NCBI GenBank assembly: GCA_029237735.1
Contig: JAQZBU010000002.1
Coordinates: forward strand, 1-64,000
Length of the DNA stretch: 64,000 nucleotides
Direction: 5' to 3'
Source: Ramlibacter sp.
Lineage (GTDB): Bacteria > Pseudomonadota > Gammaproteobacteria > Burkholderiales > Burkholderiaceae_C
Positions 15,352 through 25,099 of the stretch are shown piece after piece. The position numbers and the translations under genes were made by a program. The notes beneath the pieces are model-generated. The model saw nothing but the letters and a program-made list of their open reading frames with translations, ran no database searches and was not told the origin of the DNA. Numbering within the stretch: the stretch's first letter is position 1; the number at the start of each line of letters is the position of its first letter.

Positions 15352-17337
15352 ATGACCTCGCTCGAACTCACGCTGCTGTACCTCCTGGCCGCGGTGCTCG
15401 GGGTGGTGGGCTGCCGTTTGCTGAAGCTGCCACCGATGCTGGGTTATCTCGTGGTGGGCGTGGTGATCGGTCCCAACGCCCTGGCGTTGGACAAGGATTC
15501 GGAGACCGTGAGCCACCTCGGCGAGTTCGGAGTGGTATTCCTGATGTTCGTGATCGGACTGGAATTCAACCTCTCCAAGCTGCGCGCGATGCGGGTCCAC
15601 GTATTCGGGCTGGGTCTGTTCCAGGTGCTGCTGACGATCGTCATGGTGACGTTCGGCTCGTTGTTCCTCGCCGCGCTGGCGCCTGGGTTGTGGAAGATGG
15701 GCTGGCAGACCGCGCTGGTGCTCGCGGGGGCCATGGCCATGAGCAGCACGGCGGTCGTCGTGAAACTGATGGCCGAGAGGCTCGAGCTGGAATCCGAGCA
15801 CGGCAAGCGGGTGATCGGCGTGCTGCTGTTCCAGGATCTGGCCGTGGTGCCGCTGCTGGTCGTCATCCCGGCGCTGGGCAGCCCACCGGAAATGCTGTTC
15901 GGCTCGCTGGCCATCGCCGCCGTGAAGGCGGCGGCGCTGATCACGCTGCTGCTGGTTGGCGGCCAGCGCGTGATGCGCTGGTGGCTCACGCTCGTCGCCC
16001 GCCGCAAGAGCGATGAGCTGTTCGTGCTGAACCTGCTGCTGGTCACGCTGGGCCTGGCCTGGCTGACAGAACTGGCGGGGCTGTCGCTGGCGCTGGGCGC
16101 CTTCATTGCGGGCATCCTGATTTCCGAGACCGAGTACAAGCACCAGGTGGAGACGGACATCCGGCCCTTCCACGACGTGCTGCTGGGCCTGTTCTTCATC
16201 ACCATCGGCATGCGCCTGGACTGGCGCCTTGTGGGGGACAACATCCTTCTCGTGCTTGTGCTCGTGACGTTGCCGGTGCTGTTCAAGCTGCTTGTGGTCA
16301 CCGTGCTGGCGCGCATGTTCGGTGCATCCGCGGGCGTCTCGCTGCGCACGGGCCTGTACCTCGCGCAGGCGGGAGAGTTCGGCTTCGTGCTGCTGACGCT
16401 CGCGCAGCAGCACGATCTGGTCCCGCCCGCGCTGCTCAGCCCGATCCTGGCCAGCATGGTGCTGTCGATGCTGGCGACCCCTTTCATCATCATGTACAGC
16501 AACCGCATCGTCATGAAACTGGTGGCCAGCGAGTGGATGCTGCAGTCGCTGCAGATGACGACGATCGCGCGCAAATCGATCAACACCAACAAGCACGTGA
16601 TCATCTGCGGCTACGGCCGCTGCGGCCAGAACCTGGCGCGCATCCTCGAGCGCGAAGGAATCCCCTACATCGCCCTGGACCTGGATCCCGACCGGGTGCG
16701 GCAGGCCGCCGCCGCGGGCGATTCGGTGGTGTTTGGCGATGCGGCCCGGCTGCAGGCGCTGGTAGCAGCCGGCCTGGCGCGGGCCAGCGCCGTCGTCGTG
16801 ACTTACCTGGACGTGCCAAGCGCCAACAAAGTGCTCGCATGCACCCGCAGCCACGCGCCGCAGGTGCCGGTGATCATCCGCACGCAGGACGACCGCGACC
16901 TGGAGAAGCTGCGCGCCGCCGGCGCCACAGAAGTCGTGCCGGAATCGCTGGAAGGCTCGCTGATGCTGGCCAGCCACGCGCTGGCGCTGGTGGGCGTGCC
17001 CATGCGCCGGGTGATCCGGATCGTGCAGGACCAGCGCGACGCGCGCTACAACCTGCTGCGCGGCTATTTCCACGGCGCCGACGACGACACCGTGGACGAG
17101 CTGGAAACGGAGCGCCTTACCACCATCACACTGCCGATGGGCGCGCGCACGCGCGGCCGCGCGCTCAGTCAGGTGGCGCTGCAGATGCTCCAGGTGCGCG
17201 TGGTGAGCCTGCGCCGCAGCAACGGCAAGTCGGTGGACCCGGGCGCGGACCCGTCGCTCGAGGACGGCGACATCCTGGTGCTGTCGGGGCGGCCCGACAC
17301 GCTGGCCATGGCGGAAGAAAAGCTGTTGCGCGGCTAA
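15352..17337 (+). CDS. Monovalent cation:proton antiporter, Kef type with TrkA-N and TrkA-C domains
   Basis: 661 residues. About 12 membrane segments (residues 1-390) with the CPA2 stretches MLGYLVVGVVIGPNAL, GVVFLMFVIGLEFNLSKL and QDLAVVPLLVVIPAL. A cytoplasmic RCK/TrkA-N domain follows (NKHVIICGYGRCGQNLARIL, Rossmann glycines intact), then a TrkA-C domain at the C-terminus. Predicted K+ efflux or K+/H+ exchange under stress control. Its last four bases overlap the convergent cyclic-nucleotide-binding gene. Confidence 0.93.
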   Translation: MTSLELTLLYLLAAVLGVVGCRLLKLPPMLGYLVVGVVIGPNALALDKDSETVSHLGEFGVVFLMFVIGLEFNLSKLRAMRVHVFGLGLFQVLLTIVMVTFGSLFLAALAPGLWKMGWQTALVLAGAMAMSSTAVVVKLMAERLELESEHGKRVIGVLLFQDLAVVPLLVVIPALGSPPEMLFGSLAIAAVKAAALITLLLVGGQRVMRWWLTLVARRKSDELFVLNLLLVTLGLAWLTELAGLSLALGAFIAGILISETEYKHQVETDIRPFHDVLLGLFFITIGMRLDWRLVGDNILLVLVLVTLPVLFKLLVVTVLARMFGASAGVSLRTGLYLAQAGEFGFVLLTLAQQHDLVPPALLSPILASMVLSMLATPFIIMYSNRIVMKLVASEWMLQSLQMTTIARKSINTNKHVIICGYGRCGQNLARILEREGIPYIALDLDPDRVRQAAAAGDSVVFGDAARLQALVAAGLARASAVVVTYLDVPSANKVLACTRSHAPQVPVIIRTQDDRDLEKLRAAGATEVVPESLEGSLMLASHALALVGVPMRRVIRIVQDQRDARYNLLRGYFHGADDDTVDELETERLTTITLPMGARTRGRALSQVALQMLQVRVVSLRRSNGKSVDPGADPSLEDGDILVLSGRPDTLAMAEEKLLRG

Positions 17338-17786
17338 GTGAACTGGCCGACCAGCAAGGCCTCGCGCATCCGGATCGCCAGCACGGCGGCCAGGCCCTTG
17401 ACGAGATCGACGGCGAGGTGAGGATGCTTGCTGGTCATGGCGTCGAACTTCTCCCAGTTCAGACCCCAGGCCACGCCGGGTTGAAGCGGCGTTACGGTCG
17501 CGCTGCGCGGGGACGCCGAAAAGAAAGTGCCTTCGCCGACGACGTTGCCGGCCTTGATCGTGGCGATATAGTTGCCCTGGATACGCACTTCCAGCTCGCC
17601 TTCCGCGACGATGAAAAGCTCGCGATCGGTGTCGCCCTCGCGCATCAGCGCGTCCCCGACTTTCAGGAACCGCACGGACAGGTAAGGCGCGAGCAACTGC
17701 CAGTCCGCCAGTGTCAGCCGGCACTGCAGCGCGTCCGCGGAATCCAGCGCCGCGATCGCGTCCACCAGTTGCTCTACTCGCATCAT
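17334..17786 (-). CDS. Stand-alone cyclic-nucleotide-binding (cNMP) domain protein
   Basis: 150 residues made of one cNMP-binding beta-barrel (KVGDALMREGDTDRELFIVAEGELEV, GNVVGEGTFFSASPRSATV) with no helix-turn-helix or catalytic domain. The phosphate-binding cassette region GEGTFFSASPRSATV has Glu and Arg in the usual places, but ligand binding is not certain. It may act by protein contact. It ends tail-to-tail on the Kef-type gene with a four-base overlap; a related protein lies at 18751-19242. Confidence 0.85.
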   Translation of the reverse strand: MMRVEQLVDAIAALDSADALQCRLTLADWQLLAPYLSVRFLKVGDALMREGDTDRELFIVAEGELEVRIQGNYIATIKAGNVVGEGTFFSASPRSATVTPLQPGVAWGLNWEKFDAMTSKHPHLAVDLVKGLAAVLAIRMREALLVGQFT

Positions 17787-17855
17787 GTCTCCTCGGGCCT
17801 CGCCGAGGCTTGGAACGAAGTGTAAGCGCGAAGTTACGTTCCGGGCAATCGCCCG

Positions 17856-18647
17856 TCAGCGCAGGTCGCCGTACTGCGTGCCGCTCAGGGCCGGCGTGCG
17901 CTGGTCGGAATCGGGCAACTCGGTGTCCTCGAAACCGGTAAGCAAGGTGTAACTCTGCGGGCCATGGCGGTTGGAACCGTCGAAGGCGCGCGCCGACGCA
18001 CCTTGGGCCACGCCCACCGCGGCCGCAGCGGCCGCGCCGGGATTGGACGCGCCAGCAGCCAGCGCCTGCTTGAATGCGGCGACCTCATCGGGTTGGATCG
18101 GTTCGAACCGCGATCGCGGTGCAGGCGCTTCCACCGGTGCAGCGGGACGGGAAACCGGCGCCGGTGCGGCCTCCAGCGGGACGGGATGGGAATCGCCGGA
18201 CTTGGCACGGGCATTGAGGTCGCCCACGGCAACGTGTTCGTTCATGCGCCAGTACACAGCGGTCACCAGGATGTCGTGGCGCGACTTCGCACCTTGTGCA
18301 ATCGATGCCTCCAACTCGGCCAGGAGGGCGGTTTCACCGCCGTGGTCTCGCGCCAGGTCGACCATCACCAGGAACTGGCGGCCTCGCGCATCGAGCGAGA
18401 GCACCTTGAACTTGTAGCCGGAGGAGAGAACTCCGGCACGCGTCATGGCTTCGCGCACGACCGAATACAGCAGCTCGCGCCGCGCCATGCGTTCGCTCTT
18501 GCGGTTGGCCGGCTGGGCGTTGTTGACGGGGCCATCTTTCGCCGAGCGCGCCACAGGCCGGGTGGCCTCCATGCGCGATAGGCCGGAGCTTTCGGGGTGG
18601 GCCTTCGACGGCTTGGGGGCTGGAAACAGCCAGCTGAACAGGGACAT
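17856..18647 (-). CDS. Hypothetical protein
   Basis: 263 residues, function not recognised. The N-terminus (MSLFSWLFPAPKPS) is short and not a clear signal. Residues about 50-150 form a compact conserved-looking core (MARRELLYSVVREAMTRAGV, YKFKVLSLDARGRQFLVMVD). The C-terminal third is Ala/Pro-rich and disordered (PLEAAPAPVSRPAAPVEAPA). It lies between the two cNMP-domain genes on the same strand, and may belong with them. Confidence 0.75.
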   Translation of the reverse strand: MSLFSWLFPAPKPSKAHPESSGLSRMEATRPVARSAKDGPVNNAQPANRKSERMARRELLYSVVREAMTRAGVLSSGYKFKVLSLDARGRQFLVMVDLARDHGGETALLAELEASIAQGAKSRHDILVTAVYWRMNEHVAVGDLNARAKSGDSHPVPLEAAPAPVSRPAAPVEAPAPRSRFEPIQPDEVAAFKQALAAGASNPGAAAAAAVGVAQGASARAFDGSNRHGPQSYTLLTGFEDTELPDSDQRTPALSGTQYGDLR

Positions 18648-18750
18648 GGCGGTCTTTCTGCGACGGGGAAGCCGCGGTCACGGGAACGTAGACTTTGGTT
18701 CCCCCAAATTGGTAGTGTAGTTGCCGCCGGCTCCAGGCGGCGCGGATGGC

Positions 18751-19242
18751 TCAGGTGACGGCGACGCGCTTGGGCTTGTTGACCAGGCGGCGCGAAACCA
18801 GGGAGCCCAAGGCCATGGCGATTTCAAGCGCAACAGCCGGTTGGCGATTGCTCAGCTCGGTGAATCGGATCGGGGTAAGGGACCAGACCTTGCTGGCATG
18901 GGCTGCCTGCACCGTGGCCGAGCGCGGCTGCCGCGTGAAGAACGCGCCTTCGCCCACCGCGGAGCCGGGACCAACGAAGGCCAGCCGCAACCGCCCTTTC
19001 GCGTCCTCGTAGTGCACCGTCAGGCCGCCGGCTTCGATCAGGTACAGCGTGCGGTCCACGGCGTTCTGCTCGATCAGCTTCTGACCCGACATCAACGCGA
19101 AAGGCTGCATGTAGCTGCCCAGCAGTTCCCACTGCAACGGCGTCAGCGTGGGTGCGAAGCTGTCGTCCGAATGGTTATGGGTGATAGCCTGGACCAAGCC
19201 CTGGATGTCGAACTTGATCGGGGTGCGCAGGGGTGCGTTCAT
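18751..19242 (-). CDS. Second stand-alone cNMP-binding domain protein
   Basis: 163 residues from the ATG at 19240-19242 (an earlier in-frame start at 19278 lacks support). A single Crp-type barrel (LTVHYEDAKGRLRLAFVGPGS, AVGEGAFFTRQPRSATVQA) with no DNA-binding domain; the C-terminal helix ends in a basic VSRRLVNKPKRVAV. Resembles the protein at 17334 in layout. Role unknown; two effector-less cNMP proteins near a Kef-type antiporter suggest a signalling link, which is only inference. Confidence 0.85.
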   Translation of the reverse strand: MNAPLRTPIKFDIQGLVQAITHNHSDDSFAPTLTPLQWELLGSYMQPFALMSGQKLIEQNAVDRTLYLIEAGGLTVHYEDAKGRLRLAFVGPGSAVGEGAFFTRQPRSATVQAAHASKVWSLTPIRFTELSNRQPAVALEIAMALGSLVSRRLVNKPKRVAVT

Positions 19243-19529
19243 GTGCGCGACAGTAGCGGTCGGCTCAGCAGTACACAAGCGACGTTAACTTGCGATTACA
19301 CCTGATACCGAGCTCGCGGCGCGTGTAACCACCGGATCAGCCGGCGGCGCGGTAGTTGTGAGCTGCGAGTGAAGCGGAGGTTGTAGGTGCGCCATGCACC
19401 ATCGCGGGGCCCACACGCGCCGTTGACGAACCTCAACGGCCGCGCGGCGCTGCAGTCGGACAATGACTTCACACCACAACAAGAACCATCACGCATCGGC
19501 CGATTCGGCGCCGACAGGAAGAACCCCCC

Positions 19530-20870
19530 ATGGAATTCACACTACAACTCGTCGTCATCCTGGCGTGCCTTTTTTACGGCGCGCGCAAGGGCGGCATCGC
19601 GCTCGGCCTGCTGGGCGGCATCGGCATCGTCATCCTCGTGTTCGGCTTCAAGCTCCCGCCGGGCAAGCCGCCGGTGGAGGTGATGCTGACCATCATCGCG
19701 GTCGTCGCGGCATCGGCCACGCTGCAGGCATCGGGCGGCCTCGAAGTGATGCTGCAGGCGGCCGAGAAGCTGCTGCGCCGCAACCCGAAGTACGTTTCCA
19801 TCCTCGCGCCTTTCACCACCTGCACGCTCACCATGATGTGTGGCACGGGCCACGTCGTGTACACGATGCTCCCCATCATCTATGACGTGGCGATCAAGAA
19901 CGGCATCCGCCCCGAGCGCCCGATGGCCGGTGCGTCGATCGCCAGCCAGATGGGCATCCTCGCGAGCCCTGTGTCGGTGGCCGTGGTGTCGCTCGCGGCC
20001 TTCCTTGCGAAGGCGCCGGTCGATGGAAAGGTGATCGATTTCGTCACGCTGCTGTCCGTCACTATTCCCTCGACGCTGGTCGGCGTGCTGATGATCGGCA
20101 TCTTCAGCTGGTTCCGCGGCAAAGACCTGGACAAGGACCCGGAGTTCCAGGCGCGTATCGCCGACCCGGAAGTTCGCGCCCGTGTGTACGGTGACTCCGC
20201 CACACTGATGGGCAAGCAACTGCTAACGGGCCAGTGGGTTGCGATGTGGATTTTCGTTGGCGCCATCGTGCTGGTCGCGGTGCTCGGCGCGTTCGAGCCG
20301 CTGCGCCCGCTGGTGAATGGCAAGCCGCTGTCCATGATTCTCACCATCCAGATGTTCATGCTGATGGCGGGCGCGCTCATCATCGTGCTGACAAAAACAG
20401 ACCCCACCGCGATTGGCAAGAACGAGGTGTTCCGCGCCGGCATGATCGCCGTGATCGCGGTGTTCGGCATCGCCTGGATGGCCGACACGGTGTTCGAAGC
20501 GAACCTGCCCGGCCTCAAGGCCGCGCTCTCGGAAGTGGTGAAGACGCATCCCTGGGCTTACGCGTTGGCATTGCTCGTGGTGTCCAAGCTGGTCAACTCC
20601 CAGGCCGCGGCGGTGAGCGCGATGGTGCCGGTGGCGCTGTCGATCGGCGTGGAACCCGGCTACGTCGTGGCTTTCGCCGCCGCGAGCTATGGCTACTACA
20701 TCCTGCCGACCTACCCAAGCGACCTGGCGACGATCCAGTTCGACCGTTCCGGAACCACGCGCATCGGTAAGTACGTGATCAACCACAGCTTCATATTGCC
20801 CGGCCTGATCGGTGTCGGCACATCTTGCCTGATTGGCTACCTGATAGCGTCTGCGCGCGGGATGGTGTGA
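19530..20870 (+). CDS. Anaerobic C4-dicarboxylate transporter, Dcu family
   Basis: 446 residues, hydrophobic throughout with 10 or more membrane segments. Dcu signatures: [41 protein letters not shown] and [19 protein letters not shown]. The DcuA/DcuB family exchanges fumarate, malate, aspartate and succinate across the inner membrane. The 287-base upstream region (19243-19529) has no gene and I see no clear Fnr box in it. Divergent from the cNMP gene. Confidence 0.92.
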   Translation: MEFTLQLVVILACLFYGARKGGIALGLLGGIGIVILVFGFKLPPGKPPVEVMLTIIAVVAASATLQASGGLEVMLQAAEKLLRRNPKYVSILAPFTTCTLTMMCGTGHVVYTMLPIIYDVAIKNGIRPERPMAGASIASQMGILASPVSVAVVSLAAFLAKAPVDGKVIDFVTLLSVTIPSTLVGVLMIGIFSWFRGKDLDKDPEFQARIADPEVRARVYGDSATLMGKQLLTGQWVAMWIFVGAIVLVAVLGAFEPLRPLVNGKPLSMILTIQMFMLMAGALIIVLTKTDPTAIGKNEVFRAGMIAVIAVFGIAWMADTVFEANLPGLKAALSEVVKTHPWAYALALLVVSKLVNSQAAAVSAMVPVALSIGVEPGYVVAFAAASYGYYILPTYPSDLATIQFDRSGTTRIGKYVINHSFILPGLIGVGTSCLIGYLIASARGMV

Positions 20871-20878
20871 CGTAGTCG

Positions 20879-22249
20879 CTACTTACCGATGCAGAAGCTG
20901 GAGAAGATCACGCCCAGCAGATCATCCGATGTGAACTCGCCCGTGATTTCATTCAGCGCGTTCTGCGCCAGGCGCAGCTCCTCGGCAAGCAGGTCCAGCG
21001 CCTGAGCCTGCGCGGCCAGGTGGGCCGTGGCCTGAATCAGGTGCTCCTCGACTCGCCGCAGCGCCTGTACATGACGCTCGCGCGCGATGTAGACGCCCTC
21101 GGGCGCAGCTTGCCAGCCGGCGACTTCGAGGAGCTTCCTGCGCAAGATGTCGAGGCCGGCGCCGGTCTTGGCGGACAAGTGGACCTCTTGCGCCCTCGCC
21201 CTCCGGGAGAGGGCAGCCAGATCCACCTTGTTCCACACCTCGATCACAGGCGCCGCCCTCGGCAGCTTCTGCGCAATCGCCGCGTCCCCCGCCGCATAGT
21301 CCGCTTCGTTCACGCGCGTGAGGTCGTGCAGGAACAGCACCGCGTCAGCGGTCTCGATCTGGCCCCACGCGCGCTCTATGCCGATCTTCTCGACGTGGTC
21401 TTCGCTCTCGCGCAGGCCCGCGGTGTCGATCACATGCAGCGGCACGCCTTCGATCTGGATCGTCTGGCTCACCACGTCGCGCGTGGTGCCGGGGATCGGC
21501 GTGACGATCGCCAGCTCGGCGCCCGCCAACGCGTTGAGCAGCGAGCTCTTGCCCGCGTTCGGCTGGCCTGCGATCACGACCTTGATGCCCTCGCGCAGCA
21601 ATGCGCCCTGTCGCGCGCGCTGCATCACGCGTGCGAGCGTCTCGCGCAGGCGCTCCAGCTGTCCTCGTGCATCGGCTTTTTGCAGGAAGTCGATCTCCTC
21701 CTCGGGGAAATCGAGTGTGGCTTCAACCAACATGCGCAAGTGGATGAGCGCATCGCGCAATGCGTGGATCTCGCGCGAAAACTCGCCGGAGAGCGAGCGG
21801 CCGGCGCTGCGCGCCGCGGCTTCGGTGCTGGCGTCGATCAGGTCGGCGATTGCCTCGGCCTGCGCCAGGTCGATCTTGTCGTTGAGAAAGGCGCGCTCGG
21901 TGAATTCACCCGGCTCGGCCAAGCGCAGGCCCGTCGTCGCGCCCGCCTCCAGGCAGCGCGCCAGCAGCAGCTGCAACACCACCGGTCCGCCATGGGCCTG
22001 CAGCTCGAGCACGTCCTCGCCGGTGAAGGAGTGCGGCCCGGGGAAGTGAATCGCGAGGCCCTGGTCGATCGCGCTGCCGTCGGCCGCGAGGAAAGGCAGG
22101 TACGTCGCCTCGCGCGGCTTGAGCTTGCGGCCGCAGACAGCTTCTATGACCTCCTGCACTGCCGCGCCCGACACGCGCACGATGCCCACGGCGCCGCGGC
22201 CGGGGGCGGTGGCAACGGCGGCGATGGGCTGGTCGTGGCGCGGGAGCAT
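20879..22249 (-). CDS. mnmE: tRNA uridine-5-carboxymethylaminomethyl modification GTPase MnmE
   Basis: 456 residues. N-terminal folate-binding domain ([20 protein letters not shown]), central helical domain interrupted by a G domain with the P-loop [13 protein letters not shown], the switch TTRD and DTAGL motifs, NKVD, and the C-terminal FCIGK carrying the catalytic Cys. With MnmG it modifies U34 of several tRNAs. A short palindromic repeat (21193-21213) adds about seven residues (LSRRARA) in the G domain after NKVDLA. Usual neighbour of yidC near the origin. Confidence 0.96.
   Translation of the reverse strand: MLPRHDQPIAAVATAPGRGAVGIVRVSGAAVQEVIEAVCGRKLKPREATYLPFLAADGSAIDQGLAIHFPGPHSFTGEDVLELQAHGGPVVLQLLLARCLEAGATTGLRLAEPGEFTERAFLNDKIDLAQAEAIADLIDASTEAAARSAGRSLSGEFSREIHALRDALIHLRMLVEATLDFPEEEIDFLQKADARGQLERLRETLARVMQRARQGALLREGIKVVIAGQPNAGKSSLLNALAGAELAIVTPIPGTTRDVVSQTIQIEGVPLHVIDTAGLRESEDHVEKIGIERAWGQIETADAVLFLHDLTRVNEADYAAGDAAIAQKLPRAAPVIEVWNKVDLAALSRRARAQEVHLSAKTGAGLDILRRKLLEVAGWQAAPEGVYIARERHVQALRRVEEHLIQATAHLAAQAQALDLLAEELRLAQNALNEITGEFTSDDLLGVIFSSFCIGK
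21193..21213. repeat. Short palindromic repeat inside mnmE
   Basis: CCCTC-GCCCTCCGG-GAGGG-type hairpin (CCCTCGCCCTCCGGGAGAGGG) translated in frame within the G domain. It has the form of the GC-rich hairpins usually found between genes in Burkholderiales, and falls in a surface loop just after the NKVD motif. Confidence 0.45.
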
Positions 22250-22274
22250 GACTGTATTGTCGTGCCCCTGGGTC

Positions 22275-22346
22275 TGTCATGCCGGGCTTGATCCGGCATC
22301 CATGTGGGCGTGCCACGATGGATTGCGGGTCGAGCCCGCAATGACA
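22275..22346. repeat. 72-base two-hairpin REP-like repeat, copy A
   Basis: Two short palindromes, TGCCGGGCTTGATCCGGCA and TTGCGGGTCGAGCCCGCAA, are joined by a 15-20 base spacer and bounded by TGTCA/TGACA. It fills the gap between yidC and mnmE. The reverse complement matches the repeat at 27869-27940 with only three base differences. Confidence 0.85.
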
Positions 22347-22352
22347 GTCGCC

Positions 22353-24077
22353 TTAGTTGAATTTAGGCAGGTTGAACTGCGGCGGCACACCCATGCGCGT
22401 GTTGATCAGCCATTGCTGCGCGATCGACAGCACGTTGTTCGTGATCCAGTACAGCACCAGGCCGGCCGGGAAGAAGAAGAACATGATGCTGAATGCCAGC
22501 GGCATGAACCACATCATCTTGGCCTGCATCGGGTCCGGCGGCTGCGGGTTCAGCGCGGTCTGCAACAGGGTCGTCACGGTCATGATGACCGGCAGGATGT
22601 AATACGGATCGGGCGTGGACAGGTCGCGGATCCAGCCGATCCACGGCGCATTGCGCATTTCCACGCTCGACAGCAGGACCCAGTACAGCGCGATGAACAC
22701 CGGAATCTGGACCATGATGGGGAAGCAGCCGCCCATCGGGTTGACCTTCTCCTCGCGGTAGATGCGCATCATCTCCTGCTGCATCTGCTGGGGGTTGTCC
22801 TTGTAGCGCTCACGCATCGCCATGACCTTGGGGTTGATGGCTTTCATCTTGGCCATGCTCTCGTAGCCCTTGGCCTGCAGCCAGTAGAAGGCGATCTTGA
22901 TCACCAGCACCAGCGCCATGATCGACCAGCCCCAGTTACCCAGCACGCTGTGGATCTTGTCCATCAGCCAGTACAGCGGCTTGGCCAGGATGGTGAAGAT
23001 GCCATAGTCCTTGACCAGGTCCAGGCCCGGTGCGACACGCTCGAGCGTTTTTTCCTCCTGCGGGCCCACGAACAGCGTCGCGTCGACGGCTTGGCTCGCG
23101 CCCGGAGCGACGGGCTGCAACGGCGCGATCATGCCCACGGAGTACTGTGTGGCGTCGAGCTTGCGCACGAAGTTCTCGCGCTTGACGCCGTCCGGCAGGA
23201 TCCAGGCGCTGGCGAAATAGTGCTGCACCATGGCCACCCAGCCGCTGGTCGCTTCCTTCTCGTACTCGGCCTTGTTCTTGTCGATGTCGCCGAACTCCAC
23301 CTTTTGGTATTTTTGCGCCTGCGTGTACACCGCCGGGCCGGTGAAGGTTCCGGTCGGGTTGGTGATGAACGAGCCGCCGGACGTGGTGGCGCCCCGCACC
23401 AGCTGCAGGTAAACCTGCGGCGCGACCGGCGCGCCGCCTTGGTTGATCACTTCGTGCCTGACGGCCACGTCGTAATTGCCGCGCTTGAGCGTGTAGGTCT
23501 TCACCAGCTTCACGCCGCCTTGTACCGGCGACTCGAACCGGACGACCAGGTCGTTGCTTCCGTCTTTCAGCGAGCGGTCACCGCTAAAGGTCATGGGCGT
23601 TTTGTGGTTCGGGAAATCGCCGCCGATCACACCCGACTGCGCCACGTAGACGCCGTTGGGACCTTGATCCAGCAGAACGAAGGTGGAGGTGGACTTGTCC
23701 GCGGCGCTGTCGACGGAGTGCTTGAGCAACTCGGCGCGCACCAGGGTACCGCCCTCGGTGTCGAACGTCACGCGCAGCACGTCGGTGGCGACGGTGATGC
23801 TTTCGCGCGGCACGACCGGCGCCGCGGCGGCGCCCGCAGTGCCGGGCGGCAATGCGGCGGGCGCAGCTGGCGTGCCGGGCGCGGTGGCTGCCGGCACCGT
23901 GCTGGGCAACGCGGCGGGCACGCTCGAGGCGGGGCCCTTGGCGGTGACCGCGGGCTGCACCGGCGTGCTGGGGAAGAAAGTGGCCTTGTTGCCGTTATAG
24001 ATTTGCCACTGGTCCCACAGCAACACCATGGAGAAACCAAAGATCACCCACAGGATGGTGCGGCGAATGTCGTTCAT
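22353..24077 (-). CDS. yidC: Membrane protein insertase YidC
   Basis: 574 residues. N-terminal membrane segment (IRRTILWVIFGFSMVLLWDQW), an Ala/Pro-rich linker, a large periplasmic beta-supersandwich domain (about residues 80-370), then five membrane segments of the insertase core containing YQLQAKGYESMAKMK-like WLQAKGYESMAKMKAINPK and the NPMGGCFPIMVQIPVF stretch. It inserts membrane proteins with or without SecYEG. The ATG overlaps the yidD stop (ATGA). Confidence 0.97.
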   Translation of the reverse strand: MNDIRRTILWVIFGFSMVLLWDQWQIYNGNKATFFPSTPVQPAVTAKGPASSVPAALPSTVPAATAPGTPAAPAALPPGTAGAAAAPVVPRESITVATDVLRVTFDTEGGTLVRAELLKHSVDSAADKSTSTFVLLDQGPNGVYVAQSGVIGGDFPNHKTPMTFSGDRSLKDGSNDLVVRFESPVQGGVKLVKTYTLKRGNYDVAVRHEVINQGGAPVAPQVYLQLVRGATTSGGSFITNPTGTFTGPAVYTQAQKYQKVEFGDIDKNKAEYEKEATSGWVAMVQHYFASAWILPDGVKRENFVRKLDATQYSVGMIAPLQPVAPGASQAVDATLFVGPQEEKTLERVAPGLDLVKDYGIFTILAKPLYWLMDKIHSVLGNWGWSIMALVLVIKIAFYWLQAKGYESMAKMKAINPKVMAMRERYKDNPQQMQQEMMRIYREEKVNPMGGCFPIMVQIPVFIALYWVLLSSVEMRNAPWIGWIRDLSTPDPYYILPVIMTVTTLLQTALNPQPPDPMQAKMMWFMPLAFSIMFFFFPAGLVLYWITNNVLSIAQQWLINTRMGVPPQFNLPKFN

Positions 24078-24346
24078 GAAGACTTCTTCTTGGAAATAGG
24101 GGAGAGCAGATGAGAAAACAGGCGCGGCTTATCAAGCGGAACGTCATCGACGCCGCCTTCGCACCAGGGGTGGCAGCGCGCCAGGCGCGCCACGGTGAGG
24201 TACGTGCCCACCGCGGCGCCGTGCCGCTCCAGCGCCTGCAACGAGTAAGCGGAGCAGGTGGGCGTGAAGCGGCAGCTCGAGCCCAGCCAGGGTGAGAGCA
24301 GCAGGCGGTAGCCCTTGACCAGGGCGATGAGGGCGGCGCGGATCAT
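24074..24346 (-). CDS. yidD: Membrane protein insertion efficiency factor YidD
   Basis: 90 residues. Family core LIALVKGYRLLLSPWLGSSCRFTPTCS followed by YSLQALERHGA and RCHPWCEGGVDDVP, with the three conserved cysteines. The amphipathic N-terminus associates with the inner membrane and helps YidC. ATG 24344-24346 overlaps the rnpA stop and its own stop overlaps yidC, so rnpA-yidD-yidC form a coupled chain. Confidence 0.95.
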   Translation of the reverse strand: MIRAALIALVKGYRLLLSPWLGSSCRFTPTCSAYSLQALERHGAAVGTYLTVARLARCHPWCEGGVDDVPLDKPRLFSHLLSPISKKKSS

Positions 24347-24732
24347 TTTGTCGCCCGGGAAAAAAGCTCTTGCAGCTCGCCACGCACCGCCTGCTTGAGC
24401 GCATCGGACGTGGCACTCACGAATTGCGAGCGGTCGAAGCCGGCACGCAACCGCACCACATGGGCGGCGGCGGGCAATGTGGGTTCGACGGATTGGCTCA
24501 CGGCGTAGATTTGCCTCTTGATGGCGTTGCGCGTCACGGCTCGCTTGGCCCACCGCTTGGGCAGCAGCGCGCCGACCCAAGGTTCAGTGCGCACGGCAAA
24601 CAGGGCCTGAGACCCCTCGGCCTCAGGCCCTGATTCCAGATTCAGGCGGTGAAGGGCGAAATGCGCGGTCCGTGACACTGTGCTGCCCGCCATGACGGCC
24701 TGGAACTGCACGCGGGTCTTGAGCCGCTGCAC
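24343..24732 (-). CDS. rnpA: Ribonuclease P protein component RnpA
   Basis: 129 residues, basic. The RNase P protein signature is RWAKRAVTRNAIKRQIYAV (about residues 60-80); R and N of the RNR-type motif are present. It binds the catalytic RnpB RNA to process tRNA 5' ends. It lies 15 bases after rpmH and overlaps yidD by four bases, the usual order near bacterial origins. Confidence 0.93.
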   Translation of the reverse strand: MQRLKTRVQFQAVMAGSTVSRTAHFALHRLNLESGPEAEGSQALFAVRTEPWVGALLPKRWAKRAVTRNAIKRQIYAVSQSVEPTLPAAAHVVRLRAGFDRSQFVSATSDALKQAVRGELQELFSRATK

Positions 24733-24747
24733 TACGGTGCGCGCGGC

Positions 24748-24882
24748 TCAGACAGCCAGGCGCTTGCGGCCCTTGGCGCGACGTGCGTTGATGACGGCGC
24801 GGCCGCCGCGGGTCTTCATGCGAACGAGAAAGCCGTGAGTGCGTGCGCGGCGCACTTTGGAGGGTTGGTAGGTGCGTTTCAT
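24748..24882 (-). CDS. rpmH: 50S ribosomal protein L34
   Basis: 44 residues, starting [19 protein letters not shown] and ending [11 protein letters not shown], the complete L34 signature with normal length. ATG at 24880-24882. First gene of the minus-strand rpmH-rnpA-yidD-yidC-mnmE block, facing away from dnaA. Confidence 0.97.
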   Translation of the reverse strand: MKRTYQPSKVRRARTHGFLVRMKTRGGRAVINARRAKGRKRLAV

Positions 24883-25099
24883 GATCTGTTATCTCGGGAT
24901 TGCTCGGGGAAACCCGCGATTATCGCGGAAAAAGCCAATGGCGGCAACGAGATAGCTGCGAATCTGGCGAAATTGCCTGTCATTTCAAGCCCTTCCAGAG
25001 CCCCGCTTCATGGCGAAATCGTCTTTGTGGATAAGCTATTCATAAACTAGAATTGCCGGCTTGCCGAATGAAATATATCCACAGAGGCGTCAGCCAATA
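24883..25099. other. rpmH-dnaA intergenic region with DnaA boxes (origin candidate 1)
   Basis: A perfect DnaA box, TGTGGATAA (complement of TTATCCACA), is at 25026-25034 and a one-mismatch box, ATATCCACA, at 25075-25083, 17 bases before the dnaA ATG. The stretch around 25031-25078 is A/T-rich for this genome (AAGCTATTCATAAACTAG, GAATGAAATATATCC). It could be part of oriC or the autoregulatory dnaA promoter. Confidence 0.6.

Noticed and set aside
25061-25099. TTG at 25061 as the dnaA start
   Set aside because: The extra residues are not DnaA-like and would place the start inside the DnaA-box region; the ATG at 25100 gives the normal N-terminus.
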